A stretch of DNA of 64,000 bases from Ecdyonurus torrentis (lineage: Eukaryota; Arthropoda; Insecta; Ephemeroptera; Heptageniidae): assembly GCA_949318235.1 (NCBI GenBank), contig OX439132.1, forward strand, positions 45,044,361-45,108,360. The letters are read 5' to 3'. This document shows positions 37,480-64,000 of the stretch, piece by piece. The notes under the pieces are model-generated. The model ran no database searches and was not told the DNA's origin. It worked only from the letters and a program-made list of their open reading frames with translations. How positions within the stretch are numbered: the first letter of the stretch is position 1; the number at the start of each line of letters is the position of its first letter. The position numbers and the translations under genes are program-made.

Positions 37480-37570
37480 AGGTATGATCAATTTGAAAGA
37501 AAAGGATAGGAGAAACCAGCAAGGGTCTTACCATAGTGAAAAGACTCCCATGGCTTGGTGAAAATCTTGC

Positions 37571-37611
<41 letters not shown>

Positions 37612-37862
37612 TAACACGTGGGGTACATTTTGGCAATAAACTCCAATAAAGATGGAGTGTGTTTTGCCTTCATCAGTCTTTACAGACTCAGCGAGTGTTT
37701 AAGGACTGGTGAAGTCAAAACATCTCTCTTTGAGTTTATTGCTAAAATATTTCCAATGTGTTAGTTTCATATCTGTGCTAGCAAGATTTTCAACAAGCTA
37801 TATGGGACTCTTCACAATGGTAAGATCCTTGCTGGTTTTCTCCTATCCTTTTCTTTCAAATT
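37480..37862. repeat. Foldback MITE with internal (GA)n
   Basis: GAAAGAAAAGGATAGGAGAA and CCAGCAAGGGTCTTACCAT pair with 37820-37862. GTGAAAATCTTGCTAGCACAG pairs with 37773-37795. It is related to the foldback at 33878. (GA)n at 37577-37609. Confidence 0.8.
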
Positions 37863-38092
37863 TATCATTTTTAAGACTTTTATTTTATTTAAAAGAATGG
37901 ATAAACTTAAATATTTGCCAAGTCATTAGTATAATATTAACTTTGATTTTGTAGATAAAAAAAAAAACTAGAAGATGAAGGTTCAAGAATTAAGTGGGAA
38001 ATAAAATAATTTCAGTTTAAATGTATTATGAAAGGAAAGAATAGAATACTCCGTTTGTTTGTGGTCCAAACCAAGAAAAATATTACTATCAC

Positions 38093-38663
38093 CAGTGGCG
38101 TCCGTAACTACCAGGGGGGAAGAGGGGGAAGTTCCCCCGGGCCCGTCGACTTCTGGGGGCCCGTCGGCTTCTGGGGGCTTGCCGCAAAAATAAAAATAAC
38201 AACAAACAAATAATATTTTTTGGCTAATATTAAATTTTATGTTGAAAAACAGTATTTGAAAGTTAAAGTGGATCAATCAAATAATATGCATTTTGTGACA
38301 GGGTATTAATATTAACTACATTTTTTAACTGTCACCACCTTCTAATTAAATTTTCTATAAATGTCTTCTTCAAATATCATATGTATTTTTTTCTATTTAT
38401 AGCACAAATTAATTATTGACTCAAATTAAAATCATGTATGATGGGCCATTTTAAAGATTTTTTTTTTTTGTTTTGTTTTTTTTTCATATTAGTGACACTT
38501 TTTAATTTTCATTATAAAAAATAGCTTAAAATTTCAGTGCCACGCCCCCTTTTTTCAAAAATTTTCGTCTGCGGCGCGCATCCCCCCCCCCCCCCTCCTC
38601 CCCAGCACTGTCGGCCCGTGTCAGAATTTTCCCACTGGCCAAAATTTTGAAGTTACGCCACTG
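38093..38663. mobile_element. hAT-type MITE (CAGTGGCGT ends)
   Basis: 571 bp. Ends CAGTGGCGTCCGTAACT and AGTTACGCCACTG, flanked by a perfect 8-bp duplication ACTATCAC (38085-38092, 38664-38671). GC-rich tips, AT-rich core, no transposase. Confidence 0.92.
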
Positions 38664-38671
38664 ACTATCAC

Positions 38672-39546
38672 CTAATATTTTTTTGTTGGAATTGAACAAG
38701 GGATACAAATATCATTACTGTACTCCCAACACAAGGCTATGATCATAAAAATATATTACCATTTAAAGTCAGTGCATAATTTTATCATAAGAATAACATT
38801 AGCACAAACAAAATACTGTAATTCAGGTGTTCATGTATAAGTCAACCACCTTGTGTGGCAAGTAGTCGGGTGGGGATATGTTCTTACCCACCCTTAGGAA
38901 ATACAATTAAATAATAATAATAATAATAATAAAAACGTGCTATCTTCCACTTCAAATTTATGTTGAAATAATAAGAAAAATGGAAGAAAAAAAAATACAT
39001 AGATAAATAAAATATATTTTTACATGTTATGCTAATGTATAATATTTGTAAGTATTTTTTGTTTTAATTAATTAAAATTTCTGGTGTTTAATAAATAAAA
39101 TAATTAAGATTTCTGCCCCTAATTTTAGTTTATTTTAGAATACTTTTGTTTTTAAGTGAAAAGAACTGTAAGCATTTAATTAATGATTACCAAACTATAA
39201 ATTAGTATTTTTATTTGATATGGTGGAGATTTAATTTTGAAAAAATCAGAAAATACCTTCCGTACTTATAGTTTTGAATGAAAGATTCCTTATGTAGTGA
39301 GTAGAAAATATATTGCTTCCTAAAGAGTTTTATTATTATTTTCATTTTTTTTTTTAATTGCTAAAAAGATATTAAATTTTAAAATTTACTTTTGTCTATA
39401 AAAAGTGTAATTTTCAACGAAACGACTGAAAATTATGTTGCCCTGTTGTATGATGGGTAGTGTATTAATTAGTAATCCTACCTTGGTGTCAGGATACAAG
39501 CATACTTCTAAATTAAAATCCCTAGAAAATAATACGTACTTACTAC
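38672..39546. other. AT-rich stretch, nothing recognised
   Basis: Short (AAT)n at 38910-38931 and A/T runs only. Confidence 0.5.
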
Positions 39547-40317
39547 TTAAAGCAGTAGTCAATAATGGCTTTGTTAACAGTGATATGAGTGTTATAAAGC
39601 CTCTTGAAAACGCGATCTATGTGAACCTACGTCACAACTAAACTTGCTCTCACGCTAGTTTGGCGTAAGTTACTCTTATTTTTGCTCTCGCTATTTGCAA
39701 TAATATTTTACATATCGATCTTGTGGCGAAAAAAAGGCCTATCTCGTTTTTTGTCAGTGGAAGCAAAAGGCCTATCTCGTATTTTGTCAGTGGAAGCAAA
39801 AGGTCTATCTCGTATTTTGTCAGTGGAAGCAAAAGGCCTATCTCGTATTTTGTCAGTGGAAGCAAAAGGCCTATCTCGTATTTTGTCAGTGGAAGCAAAA
39901 TGCCTATCTCGTATTTTGTCAGTGGAAGCAAAAGGCTTATCTAAAGCGCCATCTACATAACGTTCGGGAGCGAGATAGGCCTTATGCTTCCACTGACAAA
40001 ATAAGAGATATGCCTTTTGCTTCCACTGACAAAAAACGAGATAGGCTTTCGCAACAAGATCGATATATAACACATGTGTTTTTTATGGCTACAGATATTT
40101 AGAAAAATAATTTATGCAAAGTTAAGAGTAACTCAAGCTTGCGCCAAACTATCGAGTGAGCAAGTTATTAAGTTGTGAAAATTTTTCGGGGTTGCTGTAA
40201 TGGCTTTAGCTCTCAGCACATTAATAATTAAAATTTTGTGATCTCGTTTTCTGGAGGCTTAATAACATAGTGATCAGTGATCACTATTTAAAAAGTTATC
40301 ATTGACTACCCCCTTAG
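39547..40317. repeat. Foldback element with inverted arrays of a 33-bp repeat, copy 2
   Basis: Outer arms CTTAAAGCAGTAGTCAATAA and TTGACTACCCCCTTAGG, and inner TAGTTTGGCGTAAGTTACTC and GAGTAACTCAAGCTTGCGCC, pair. Inside, the 33-bp unit occurs about six times (39736-39940). After the centre ACATAACGTTCGGGAG about two units lie in the opposite direction (39972-40050). The 33-bp period gives 11-residue ORF repeats in several frames, which are not genes. Confidence 0.88.
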
Positions 40318-40856
40318 GAATAATAACGCAATCACTGTTGAGGGGTCATGCCATGCTTTCCTGTTATTTGAGAGATTTTCAAGGCTTCGTTGAGAGTACT
40401 TGTTATTTTCTAGAGACTTGATACTAAACATATTGTATGTATTTGGCTTGACAATGTAAAACAACAACAATATATGCGACTCCTAATTATTGTATTATTT
40501 TTATACTAACACAAAATTATAGTGTGTATATCTCGTATTAAAATTATCTTTATTTTTTTATTGCAATAAAAATCTTGCTGAACAATTTTTTGTATTTATT
40601 TATTTTTATTTTTTGTATTTTTCCACTTTGTTTATGACTATATATTTTATAATTAACAGCAGTGATATATAATTATGCAACTTAAGTCAAATTTAAAAAC
40701 AAGCCAATTATTACACAATATTCTGAGTATGAGCTCATTTTAATATTATTATTTTGTACTATAAACATTTTTACTATTTTTAATAGAATTTTGATATAAT
40801 TTTTTTATTTTTACTATATAATATATAATATATCGAATGTTGAATTTCGAGCGTGG

Positions 40857-41240
40857 TTGCATATGATGATAAAAAAATTTCTTGATGAAATATATTTGTC
40901 GTACTTTCTGCGTGTGAAGACACTGGGCTTTACACTCACTATTTTAAATAACACTATTAAAATAATATTCACTTTATACATATATTAAAAACACTTAAAC
41001 GCAGTCTTTTTAAAAATTACGTAGCTATGGTATTCACACACAATGTTTAACGTTTTCGAAGACTACTCAAAATATATAAATATAAAAAAATGAAACATTA
41101 TTGTCTGTCTTTTCTCAGAACATCCTCAACATACTAAACTTTCACTCTGCCCGATTAGTGTTATTTAAAATAGTGACATCAGTGAGTGTAAAGCCCAGTG
41201 GCTTCACAAAAAAGGGAAGACAATAATATAGTTCACCAAG
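40857..41240. repeat. Foldback MITE family I, copy 1
   Basis: AATTTCTTGATGAAATA, GAAGACACTGGGCTTTACAC and GCAGTCTTTTTAAAAATTAC match the family copy at 50741-51072. The right arm is GTGTAAAGCCCAGTGGCTTC and CACCAAGAAAATTTCTTATC. Confidence 0.7.
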
Positions 41241-41253
41241 AAAATTTCTTATC

Positions 41254-41254
<1 letters not shown>

Positions 41255-41335
<81 letters not shown>
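41255..41335. repeat. (TA)n microsatellite
   Basis: About 80 bases of TA abutting the foldback family I copy. Sequence to 41998 is AT-rich without recognised features. Confidence 0.95.
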
Positions 41336-41339
<4 letters not shown>

Positions 41340-41998
41340 TATATAATTATTATATTATTAAATAAATATATATATTATTAATTACGTGATATTATTATTT
41401 AGTTGTATTATAAAAGTTATGTTGCAAAAAAATTGAAAAAAAAATTTAAGGTAAAAATGTAAGTAATCATGTAATTAAATTGGCTGCTATAAAACGTAAA
41501 GCGCATAAAAAAAGATAACTAAAGTTTGTAATCTAAGATTACGACGAAGCTATACTCAAAAATTCATTTCTTTATTTCTCTCATTCTCAAATTACAAACT
41601 TTATTTATTTTATTTATATATTTAATAATATATAATAATTATATATTTTAATATATACAGTATATATATATTTGTTAAATATATTTAACAAATAATTTAA
41701 CATTTTTGCTTTGACATCATTCATTCTAATGACCATTAGGCCATCATGTTTATTTCGATAAGCATTCTTGAAAAAATAATAATTGATTTGATTTGTAGTT
41801 TCCAAATACACTATTGTCTAACTTTGTAAGACAATAGAGGTACACACAGTAATAAAATAATAAAAAAATACTATATAATTTTATTTTATTAGTAATTATT
41901 TTGATGCTTTAAAAATTCAGCCTCAAACGAGGAACTGCAATTTATTTTTCGTTGCAACTGAACAAAAAAAAAAAAAAAAAAAAAAAAAATGAAAGATT

Positions 41999-42600
41999 AA
42001 TGGAGGTTATGTAGGTTTAGAGTGGGGAAAGCTAAGCGTCCCCTAATTCAACATTACGCTTATGAGGAAAAACATTTTTTATTTATTATTATTTTACTAC
42101 TATTATATTTTGCACAGCCGTCTATCGCGTTCTCTGAACCGGTCCCCGTTGGATCACCGAAGTTATGAGCAACGTCGAGCGTGGTCAGTATATATTTGGA
42201 TCGGTAAAACCGTACAAAGACTGCATGGCGACTGGCAGTTTGACCATTACTTGCTAACGCGAGTGCTGTCAACTCTTAGTGGTCCGAGAGTCAGTAGTCT
42301 GGGTTGCACAGATCTGGTATTCGAGCCCAGAATAGTGTGTGATCACGGGTTAAGCCTAAGGTCTGGTAAACCTCAGATCGTACATTAAAGCCCATAATGG
42401 CAAGGTTTAATTCTGGTCTACACCGGAAAGGTATTATGGCGTCATGATACTTACCTTTTTACCTCAATTATTATTTTTATTTTTTTTTTGCAAATCTACT
42501 CTGCCGATTCCGTAGAAATTTAAATGAGAAATACTAAGCACATATTTACGTTTTTTAAGCTGTAGACTTTTTTCAGGGTTTCTATCAGTATTTGTACATT
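41999..42600. repeat. TAATGGAGGTTAT-family MITE (family D) split by a SINE
   Basis: Left TAATGGAGGTTATGTAGG to ATTACGCTTATGAGG; right part GCCGATTCCGTAGAAATTTA to CTGTAGAC from 42490. Intact copies at 47740-47956 and 54910-55126 lack the middle. Confidence 0.65.
42115..42470 (+). repeat. 5S-rRNA-derived SINE
   Basis: Positions 42140-42215 read GGATCACCGAAGTTATGAGC, AACGTCGAGCGTGGTCAGTA and TTTGGATCGGTAAAACC. This matches the internal promoter half of 5S rRNA (GATCACCGAAGTTAAGCAAC, GGGCGTGGTCAGTACTTGGA, TGGGTGACC) with small changes. The body that follows (to about 42470) is not 5S. A 5S head on an unrelated body is the SINE3 design. Not a functional 5S gene: the 5' end and 3' half do not match. 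Confidence 0.7.
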
Positions 42601-42972
42601 TTTAAAGAAATTTTTAAAACTTGAATCCATTAAAAAAAAATAAAACCTCATCAAATTAACATGATAAGCCTTTTAATTTACCAAGCTAAAATTATAATAT
42701 ACATTTATTAATGGTGCTTGTAATTGCCAGTTATTGAGTTAATTACCCTTGTCAAAATGACATATACGTCCTCATTATGTGTGAATGAAGTTGCCCTATA
42801 CACAACATATAAAAAAGCTTTTATTATTCTCTCTTCCGCTGATTTTGTACGCGGATTAGAAAATATCTCCAATTTTTTTTTTCCAATATCCTCTTTCTGC
42901 CTATAAAACTACATAATATATACATTGAAATAAAATTTAAAAAATAAATCAGTTTTGTAGTTACATATTTTG

Positions 42973-57257
<14,285 letters not shown>

Positions 57258-57340
57258 TTACTTTGTCACAATCCAATCATTCCCATCACACGAATCTGTC
57301 GATAATTTTTAATTATTGTTCTCTATTTTGATAATATATA

Positions 57341-57346
57341 AATAAA
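57341..57346 (+). terminator. Poly(A) signal AATAAA of the CTLD gene
   Basis: This is a canonical hexamer 84 bases after the TAA codon of the lectin gene, in AT-rich sequence with a T-rich stretch downstream. Confidence 0.6.
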
Positions 57347-58072
57347 GTATAATACACATTAAACATTGAGATTTCCTTTTTCTAATGTTTTATAAATTTG
57401 TATCAAAATTAATGAAATTAACTTAAGGTAAAACATGATAAATGTTTCCCATGAAGCTATATTAATACTTGTTGAAAATCTCACATAAGATTTGTAAAAA
57501 ATATTACACTTTTCTTTTTTGAGAGCTTTAGGAATTTCATAAAATAAAAACAAAATTTTTTTGTTGTTGTTTCATATATATTTACATTTTTGTAAACATA
57601 AATTTCACAATTTGCATTTCTATTATAAACACTACAAAAATAATTATTAATTTCAATAAATATCTAAAAAATAAATTATAAATAAAATTATAATTTAAAT
57701 GATATTTAATTTAATCAATAATTATTAGTCAATATCACATATTATCAATCGTTGCCAAAGTTGTCATCAATCAAAATCAATAAATTTATTGCCATAGGTC
57801 GTCAACACAGAATCAATAGTAAATTAATGAAATATTGATTTTCTTTACATGTAAATAAAGTGCAAGACAGTAAAAAAAAGAAGTTACATTTTAATTATAT
57901 ACAGTTCTTGTATTTATCGCAAAAATCATTAAATTAATTAAAAATAATATAATTATTATGACTTTTAAGTAAGATTTGAAATTTGCGGTATGTTTGTTTG
58001 AAAATACAGTTTTTCTCAAATAATAGATTTTTACTTTTCAACTATGAAATGGCATTGTTAAAAAAAGTAAAC

Positions 58073-58369
58073 TTAAAGGCGTAGAACACCCTCAGGACCA
58101 AAATATGATAAATAAGCACATAAATTGTACATACCAGGCTCATATAGTGGTAATACCGTTGATTGCACCTTTCTGGTTGATTTTCCAAGTATTTTAGGTT
58201 GAAAATTGTAACGGTTCTCTTTGCGGGTTCGTTTCGTCACACGATACTCCGCTTTTCTAGCAGTTTCAAGTATAGATAAAATCTTTTTTTCTATTGGCTG
58301 ACAATAAAATTGCGCGAAAGATGTTTGAAACCATTTGAAACGTTTATAACACATTTTCCTTTTCAACAC
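58073..58369 (-). CDS. 98-codon ORF in left palindrome arm, function unknown
   Basis: ATG to TAA, very basic (MLKRKMCYKRFKWFQTSFA near the start; RKAEYRVTKRTRKENRYNF in the middle), no membrane segment, no domain that I recognise. The last codons (GVLRL and stop) are made from the terminal inverted repeat itself. It may be chance coding in an element. Identical to the other arm by palindromy. Confidence 0.3.
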   Translation of the reverse strand: MLKRKMCYKRFKWFQTSFAQFYCQPIEKKILSILETARKAEYRVTKRTRKENRYNFQPKILGKSTRKVQSTVLPLYEPGMYNLCAYLSYFGPEGVLRL

Positions 58370-58949
58370 TGATTATATTATTCTTGATCTCTGTGGTTGT
58401 AATTATGATACACATACTTCACAATGATACATAATATTATTACAATTACTATATATACTGTTATGATGCGCAACGTCTCTAAATGAGTGTCAATGAACCC
58501 CCCGGTCCCCGCAATGCACTAAACTGCAAACACGCGTACAGATCGGGCAGGCGGCAGGCGGCAGGCTACAAGGAACAAGGAAGTAGCGATCACCACAGCA
58601 TAGGGTAGGGGGTTGGAGCTCTAGAGAGCTACTAAAAACAAAGAGCAGCACGGACGATATACCGCGTGCCTTTGCCTCTCAAAGGAGAGCTGCTCTAGAG
58701 CTCCAACCCCCTACCCTATGCTGTGGTGATCGCTACTTCCTTGTTCCTTGTAGCCTGCCGCCTGCCGCCTGCCCGATCTGTACGCGTGTTTGCAGTTTAG
58801 TGCATTGCGGGGACCGGGGGGTTCATTGACACTCATTTAGAGACGTTGCGCATCATAACAGTATATATAGTAATTGTAATAATATTATGTATCATTGTGA
58901 AGTATGTGTATCATAATTACAACCACAGAGATCAAGAATAATATAATCA

Positions 58950-59246
58950 GTGTTGAAAAGGAAAATGTGTTATAAACGTTTCAAATGGTTTCAAACATCT
59001 TTCGCGCAATTTTATTGTCAGCCAATAGAAAAAAAGATTTTATCTATACTTGAAACTGCTAGAAAAGCGGAGTATCGTGTGACGAAACGAACCCGCAAAG
59101 AGAACCGTTACAATTTTCAACCTAAAATACTTGGAAAATCAACCAGAAAGGTGCAATCAACGGTATTACCACTATATGAGCCTGGTATGTACAATTTATG
59201 TGCTTATTTATCATATTTTGGTCCTGAGGGTGTTCTACGCCTTTAA
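58950..59246 (+). CDS. 98-codon ORF in right palindrome arm, identical copy
   Basis: Same protein as the left-arm ORF, read outward in the opposite direction. The two ORFs are divergent, with their starts about 580 bp apart. Confidence 0.3.
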   Translation: MLKRKMCYKRFKWFQTSFAQFYCQPIEKKILSILETARKAEYRVTKRTRKENRYNFQPKILGKSTRKVQSTVLPLYEPGMYNLCAYLSYFGPEGVLRL

Positions 59247-59249
59247 GAA

Positions 59250-59960
59250 CTGTCTATTATGATGGAGAGAAATCAATGTTTGAAAAATTGAGCTAGGAAA
59301 ACAAGAAATGAATTTACAAGGTACTTACTACTTACTATAATATAATATCTAAAAAACAAGCTATTGTATACTTTTCACAAATAGATTAGTTTATATCGCT
59401 AAAACGTATCAGAAAAAAAAAATATTTATAAAATTTGAAGTTATCGCAGAAAAAAAAAACGATTAGACTATCGTTTAAAATTCTATTTATTTAGCAATGT
59501 GTCAAAAAATGTTTCAGATTTTTTGTATAATTGATAAGCTATTAAAAAATTAATTATTGCCTTTGTATCGTATACTATTCTATAGAATTTAAAAAAGCGA
59601 TGCCAATTTAAACTGATATATGATATCAATGAGACAAAAAAATTACTGTAACTTTGTGTATCTATAGACTTAGACTTAGACTATAAACATCTTTTACTGC
59701 ATTTTCAATCAATACTTCAAAAATCTTAACCATTTAAGATTTATAGCGCAATTGTACAATTTTTTTTAGTATCTGCTAAAGCATGAAGTAGGCAAACACT
59801 AACACTCAGTTTAAAAAAATATATATCTCCTCAAATATAATAATCTTTTTAAAGAAATGTTAAAAAGACAGTAAAAGATATTAACAGTTTAAATTTCAGC
59901 CGGATCATACCAGAAAATCTGTAGAAGCACCAGAGTGAACTGAGATAATTTTTTGTAAAC

Positions 59961-59991
<31 letters not shown>

Positions 59992-60230
59992 GGGGGGGGG
60001 GTAATGTAACGTGTACTAGAGATGTTTTTAAACAATAAAAAGTGAGTTTGAAATTTTTAGTCCCGTAGATATCAGTTTAAGTTGGTATTCTTTTTAAAAT
60101 TCTACAATACAATGGCACCAATGAATTTTTCGCGAGCTTATTGATAACAGTACACAACTGAAACTATTCTCACACATGGCCAACTAAATAGGCTTTTACT
60201 TTAGACAATAGTCATTAGAGTTATTACATA
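59250..60230. other. AT-rich intergenic stretch, nothing recognised
   Basis: A and G homopolymer runs at 59960-60001; no supported ORF or repeat. Confidence 0.5.
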
Positions 60231-60546
60231 CACTCTAAAAATTGCTGCATCATACTTTAGTTACGAATACTAATTTATTTAAGATACGTAATCAGTTTTA
60301 AGTTATTATGAGTAGCTACAATAATTCATTTTAGCAAATTATTAATTATTATTATTAACTATAGTTAAAATAAACAGCTTAAAAAACTTAAAACAACTTA
60401 AATTAGCTATTTTTAATAAATTTTTAAGATGCATTATTTTAGCTACTCATAATAACTTAAAAGCACGGATATATAAACGCTTAAAAGTGATTATCTGAAA
60501 TAAGTTTGTATTCGTAAATTAATGTAATGCATCAATTTTTAGAGTG
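60231..60546. repeat. CACTCTAAAAATT-family MITE, copy 2
   Basis: CACTCTAAAAATTGCTGCAT and ATGCATCAATTTTTAGAGTG at the ends. An internal duplication of the TTAAAAGT segment makes it longer than copy 1. Confidence 0.82.
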
Positions 60547-60946
60547 TACTTTTAAACGTTCGTAACTTCAAATTTTGTGAATATTTTAATTTTTCTGATA
60601 CGTTCAATCGATATAACCTCATCAATTTGTAAAAAAGTATACAATATATTATATTTAGATACATATTTTTAATACCCTGCGTGCATTCATTTCTTGTTTA
60701 ATTTTCTCTATTTTTTCGACCAACATTGATTTATCTCCATCACATACTGTAGTCAGTTTGGTAAATTCAAAAAGGTTACTTTTTTTTAACAATACGATTG
60801 TATTGATGAAAATTCAAAATCTAATATTTGAGAAAAACTTTATTTTTAAACGCACTGCAAAATTTCAAATCTTTGTAAAAAGTTATAATTGCATTTTTTT
60901 TAAACCACATCTAAATGTGAATTTACGTGAAATATTTTTTTAACAA

Positions 60947-61490
60947 TAGACAACTTGCATGCCGTTTTTTTATAGTCTTAAAAAATTCTTTAGGAAAAAT
61001 AAATAATATTGGTGCATATAAAACTTCTTAAAAAATGCTCCTTCATATTTAAAATAATTTTTAAAATTCAAATTTTATTTGAAGTAAAGATGTGCTATTA
61101 CGCCGAAAGACGGTTCGCGTTTCTTTTGCTTTTTAATTGTTGAAATCGTTCAAACGAGTTCGCAGCAACTGAAGAATTTTTTTCAACGGCCGAATTTTTT
61201 AAAATATCAGTATTTTCTCCAACAGAGCTGCTTAAAAAATTCGGCCGTTGAAAAAAATTCTTCAGTTGGTGCGAACTCGTTTGAACGATTTCAACAATTA
61301 AAAAGCAAAAGAAACGCGAACCGTCTTTCGGCGTAATGGCCACCGTCTTTACTTCAAATAAAATTTGAATTTCAAAAATTATTTTAAATATGAAGGAGCA
61401 TTTTTTAAGAAGTTTTATATGCACCAATATTATTTTTTTTTCCTAAAGAATTTTTTAAGACCTTAAAAAAACGGCATGCAAGTTGTCTAT
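60947..61490. repeat. 0.54-kb palindrome
   Basis: ATAGACAACTTGCATGCCGT pairs with ACGGCATGCAAGTTGTCTAT. GAAAGACGGTTCGCGTTTC and CAACGGCCGAATTTTTTAA also pair. Centre near 61218; a few mismatches and small indels. Confidence 0.9.
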
Positions 61491-61499
61491 TTCAACCTA

Positions 61500-61927
61500 A
61501 TTTAATCCAATAAAAGGTAAAGAAACAAAAAAAAAAGCCACATACCTTATTGAAAGCAGGAGATTAAAATTCTCTTGCTTGGGGTTTTAATTATTATTAT
61601 TTCACGTCAAATACGATGTTTGTTTTTTTGGGTATGCAGTATTTTAAATTTTAGGTCAATTAAATTTTTTGGGTGTTTTCAAAAGGTTTAAAATCATGTA
61701 AAATCAATATTATGGGTATGTCAAATATAAATGGATTAAAATGAAATGTTTTGGGTATATGTCAATGATTTTATCTTATTTAAGGTATATATAATAGAAA
61801 TATAATAATTTTGGGAATATGTTTTATGCAAATGAAGTATTTTGTGGGTTATGGATTGAGTTTGTGTTGTTGCAATTGAGCCACTTATTGTAATGATATT
61901 GGGCATATATATGCAGTGGACTTAAGT
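61500..61927 (-). other. Probable 3'UTR and flank of the opsin gene
   Basis: It follows the opsin stop codon. T- and G-rich on the plus strand with repeated TTTTGGGTAT-like words (61625-61860). No canonical poly(A) signal seen. Confidence 0.4.

Positions 61928-64000
<2,073 letters not shown>

Larger units (their letters stand above)
58072..59247. repeat. 1.18-kb palindrome with TTAA ends (foldback family C relative)
   Basis: Arms 58072-58626 and 58693-59247 (555 bp each) are mirror images with no mismatch that I found. The 66-bp spacer centres at 58659-58660. Ends are TTAAAGGCGTAGAACACC and its complement, as in family C at 45880 and 63359, but the interior is unrelated to those. It is GC-richer toward the centre. 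Each arm carries the same 98-codon ORF. Confidence 0.92.

Noticed and set aside
39682..39960. Proteins with 11-residue repeats in several frames (also 28164-28523)
   Set aside because: All frames are open on both strands because the 33-bp unit is a multiple of three and lacks stops; there is no start context or splice support.
39650..40073. CRISPR-like array of regularly spaced 33-bp repeats
   Set aside because: The units abut directly with no unique spacers, the array turns around in an inverted arrangement, and the context is an animal genome.
42140..42215. Functional 5S rRNA gene
   Set aside because: Only the internal promoter half matches, with an extra base and changed C box; the 3' half is absent.
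42062..42388. 108-codon ORF
   Set aside because: It translates the 5S-derived SINE; no similarity to a known protein is apparent.
61098..61427. 109-codon minus-strand ORF
   Set aside because: It spans the centre of a palindrome, so its two halves are complementary; no family match.

Overview
This 64-kb window is AT-rich arthropod nuclear DNA, most likely insect. It has split genes with GT/AG introns, no operons, many dinucleotide microsatellites and a very dense load of short non-autonomous transposons. The arthropod call rests mainly on the last three exons of a visual opsin at the right end (minus strand). They encode TM6, the TM7 retinal lysine and a tail typical of arthropod short-wavelength opsins. 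I cannot name the species.

Three protein genes can be supported. (1) A SMYD4-like SET/MYND protein on the plus strand (25761-35303, four exons, 624 aa as modelled): an N-terminal TPR region, a SET domain split by a MYND zinc finger, and a post-SET CxCxxC. (2) A secreted C-type-lectin-domain protein on the plus strand (42973-57257, at least six exons): signal-peptide exon, lectin-domain exons and a long Lys/Asn-rich tail, with a poly(A) signal at 57341. One exon junction is out of phase, so a small exon is probably missing from my model. (3) The 3' end of the opsin gene on the minus strand (61928-64000), continuing past the window.

Region 1-25 kb has no convincing host gene. It is a repeat landscape built on a tandem duplication. 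Unit 1 (about 3290-10285) and unit 2 (about 10286-21835) share the same blocks in the same order. Each unit carries private insertions, and the other unit gives the empty site. In unit 2 these are a 3.96-kb LTR element without coding capacity (205-bp LTRs, 5-bp target duplication), a 721-bp foldback element and a 135-bp TA-flanked MITE. In unit 1 they are a 729-bp hAT-type element, a truncated LINE 3' end and a 646-bp TA-flanked MITE. The hAT-type and LTR elements lie at the same target position in the two units.

Region 25-57 kb: the introns of the SMYD4-like and lectin genes are packed with MITEs. Prominent are elements with TTAA at both ends (several families with TTAA-AGG-like termini), hAT-type MITEs with perfect 8-bp target duplications, TA-flanked MITEs, 5'-truncated LINE tails, a 5S-rRNA-derived SINE, and foldback elements containing inverted arrays of a 33-bp repeat. 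Nesting reaches three levels.

Region 57-64 kb: between the lectin and opsin genes lies a palindrome of about 1.18 kb (555-bp arms, TTAA ends) that carries the same 98-codon ORF in each arm, and a second palindrome of about 0.54 kb. Nothing suggests the three genes work together; they look like unrelated neighbours in a repeat-rich genome.
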